A stretch of DNA of 6,439 nt from contig WQRL01000107.1 of NCBI GenBank assembly GCA_009786775.1, positions 1 through 6,439 of the forward strand. The letters are read 5' to 3'. The notes under the pieces were generated by a model that saw only the letters and a list, made by a program, of their open reading frames with translations, did not search any database and had not been told where the DNA came from. A program made the translations under genes and the position numbers. Source of the DNA: Oscillospiraceae bacterium. Lineage in GTDB: Bacteria > Bacillota > Clostridia > Oscillospirales > Oscillospiraceae. Positions 5,459-6,439 of the stretch are shown in pieces (within the stretch, counting starts at the first letter, position 1; each line of letters begins with the position of its first letter).

Positions 5459-6439
5459 ATGAGTTTACCGCCAATAGACGGGAATAGGCCTGCGTACCAT
5501 ATTAATCCTGCGCATGAGTACGACCCGAACATCCCGATAATCCTTGATGCTGACTTTGTGGAAGCCTCAAAAGACGTTAATCCGCGGCTCGAAAGAATCA
5601 TCAACAACGTTGAGATATTGAGGCACGCCATCGAAAAGCTCAGGAGCATACTCCGCGCGATGCTCGGGCTAGATATTATCGGGATTGTACCCAACCATGA
5701 AAGTCTGCCTGATCCGGCAGACTTTCCCATAGATGCACTATTTTTAGTTTTGGTTGATGAAACTAACGATAGTGCATCAACTGTATATCGCCGCACTGTA
5801 AATAATACGTGGGTCAGGGTGAGGACTGTAGAGGTCAACCCTGACGAATTTGTGCGGATAGAAAATTTCACAAGATATATCCAACAGCTTCAATCATCCC
5901 TGAATACCCTTGGGACGTATGTCCACGAAGTCAGTACGACCGCAGACGAAGCTGTAAGGCTGGCAAATCAAGCCCAGCGCACTGCTAATGAGCGGGAGCC
6001 TTTGCAGACAACGGCGACCCAGGCAGAAATTGACGCAGGCACGTCGGTAGCGGTGAGAAGGTTTACTCCTGCTCTCTTAGCGAGAGCGGCGCGAAATACA
6101 TTGCTAACTGGCTTTGCCTTGGGGGCGAATTCTACCGTAGTGGCGGGGGATAGAATAATTCAAGCCATTGGCAAGCTACAGGCTCAAATTAACAATTTGA
6201 GCGCAGCTGTCGGCAGTGCTCCTGCATTTTCGGACGCCATTATAGATGCAGGTACTGACGGAGTCCAAAGGTCTCCGACCGCAGCCAATTTAGCAAGAGC
6301 TGCAAGAAATACATTGCTTACGGGTTTTTCACTAGGCACAAATGCGGCCGTAGTGGCGGGGGACAGAATAATCGGTGCTATCGGCAAGCTGCAAGCTCAA
6401 ATTAACGCCCGCGAGCCTGCCCAGACAACGGCTACAAAT
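5459..6439 (+). CDS. Phage tail fibre protein with tandem repeats (partial, runs off right edge)
   Basis: From ATG 5459 the frame is open to the last base, giving 327 residues with no stop, so the C-terminal receptor-binding part lies beyond the window. Layout: a short lead; a helical, probably coiled-coil segment VNPRLERIINNVEILRHAIE (40-59); a small domain IVPNHESLPDPADFPIDALFL (76-96) followed by VYRRTVNNTWVRV (109-121), a pattern common in fibre stalks ('.slP.p.d.P...l..V......vyr.....Wv'); a second helical stretch IQQLQSSLNTLGTYVHEVST (141-160) onward to 178; and then tandem repeats of about 71 residues. Each repeat contains 'IDAGT...R..TP..LARAARNTLLTGF.LG.N..VVAGDRII.AIGKLQAQIN'. Copies are seen at 179-245 and about 250-316, and a third begins at 318 (REPAQTTAT). 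Such repeats lengthen trimeric fibres. The fibre would attach through the collar-like protein encoded just upstream. The family call rests on repeats and position. Confidence 0.82.
   Translation, partial: MSLPPIDGNRPAYHINPAHEYDPNIPIILDADFVEASKDVNPRLERIINNVEILRHAIEKLRSILRAMLGLDIIGIVPNHESLPDPADFPIDALFLVLVDETNDSASTVYRRTVNNTWVRVRTVEVNPDEFVRIENFTRYIQQLQSSLNTLGTYVHEVSTTADEAVRLANQAQRTANEREPLQTTATQAEIDAGTSVAVRRFTPALLARAARNTLLTGFALGANSTVVAGDRIIQAIGKLQAQINNLSAAVGSAPAFSDAIIDAGTDGVQRSPTAANLARAARNTLLTGFSLGTNAAVVAGDRIIGAIGKLQAQINAREPAQTTATN
5699..5726 (+). repeat. Perfect inverted repeat inside the fibre gene (hairpin 1)
   Basis: GAAAGTCTGCC (5699-5709) and GGCAGACTTTC (5716-5726) form a perfect 11-bp stem around the 6-nt loop TGATCC. 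The shape, an A-rich foot, GC core and T-rich exit, is like an intrinsic terminator stem, but only three T's follow the core before CCC. It lies in codons 81-90 of the fibre. Confidence 0.85.
5732..5778 (+). repeat. Second, longer inverted repeat inside the fibre gene (hairpin 2)
   Basis: GATGCACTAT (5732-5741) pairs perfectly with ATAGTGCATC (5769-5778). After a 2-by-2 interior mismatch, TTAGTTT (5744-5750) pairs perfectly with AAACTAA (5760-5766), around a 9-nt loop. Together this gives 17 Watson-Crick pairs in 47 nt, starting 5 nt after hairpin 1. It lies in codons 92-107 of the fibre. Confidence 0.85.
6029..6193 (+). repeat. Fibre tandem repeat, copy 1 core
   Basis: Codons 191-245 hold the core from IDAG to LQAQIN. 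It aligns with copy 2 at an exact offset of 213 nt (71 codons). The 16-nt block CCGTAGTGGCGGGGGA (6135-6150) is identical in both copies. Confidence 0.85.
6242..6406 (+). repeat. Fibre tandem repeat, copy 2 core
   Basis: Codons 262-316 repeat the core (LARAARNTLLTGF, VVAGDRII, AIGKLQAQIN). A REPAQTTAT segment then starts at codon 318, matching REPLQTTAT at 179-187 before copy 1, so a third unit begins at the window edge. Copies differ at many third positions, so the duplication is not very recent. Confidence 0.85.

Noticed and set aside
5443..5871. Minus-strand open frame opposite the fibre gene
   Set aside because: It mirrors the coding strand of the fibre, lacks a convincing ribosome binding site and shows no recognisable domain. 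The same holds for the other minus-strand frames.
5459..6439. Diversity-generating retroelement acting on the fibre, suggested by the hairpins and repeats
   Set aside because: No reverse transcriptase, template repeat or adenine-biased variable region is seen, and the hairpins are in the N-terminal part, not after a C-terminal variable region. The C-terminus is outside the window, so this cannot be fully excluded.
1..6439. CRISPR arrays, tRNA or rRNA genes, insertion sequences, attachment sites
   Set aside because: No regularly spaced direct repeats, cloverleaf-like segments, transposase frames or terminal inverted repeats were found; the window is almost wholly coding.

Overview
The window is a compact, single-strand (+) gene block that builds the tail tip and baseplate of a contractile-tailed (P2-like myovirus) phage, prophage or tailocin. 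Strong Shine-Dalgarno sequences (AGGAGG, GGAGGG), frequent AGA/AGG arginine codons, an AT-leaning moderate base composition and the divergent Gram-positive style of the P2-type proteins suggest a Bacillota host, most likely a Clostridia-like one. That host call is inference; no host gene is present.

Layout, left to right: the C-terminal end of a protein that is probably the tape measure (1-240); a short gap with a hairpin; tail protein X, LysM-like (291-497); hub protein gpD (497-1504); spike gpV (1504-1947); a PAAR spike-tip protein (1949-2263); tail protein gpU (2276-2683); wedge protein gpW/gp25 (2695-3015); baseplate J (3008-4138); tail protein I with an added C-terminal extension (4131-5021); a small tail-collar-like protein (5021-5446); and a tail-fibre gene with tandem repeats that runs off the right edge (5459 to beyond 6439). 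The fibre reading frame is open to the last base.

The genes are tightly coupled. Four junctions overlap by one base or eight bases (X/D and I/collar as TAATG, D/V as TGATG, W/J and J/I as ATGATTAA), and the other gaps are 1-13 nt apart from the 50-nt gap after the first gene. No internal promoter is evident, so the block is probably one late transcript. Functionally, the tape measure sets tail length. X, D, V and PAAR form the central hub and membrane-piercing needle. U probably acts at a tail end. W and J form the wedges, I links wedges to fibres, and the last two genes supply collar and fibre for host recognition.

This is a recognisable structural module rather than a new system. Points worth a second look are two adjacent strong hairpins inside the fibre gene, a 71-residue repeat in the fibre, a Cys/His-rich PAAR tip paired with a spike that lacks its own HxH tip, a repeat-bearing extension on tail protein I, and the position of gpU next to PAAR instead of next to the tape measure.
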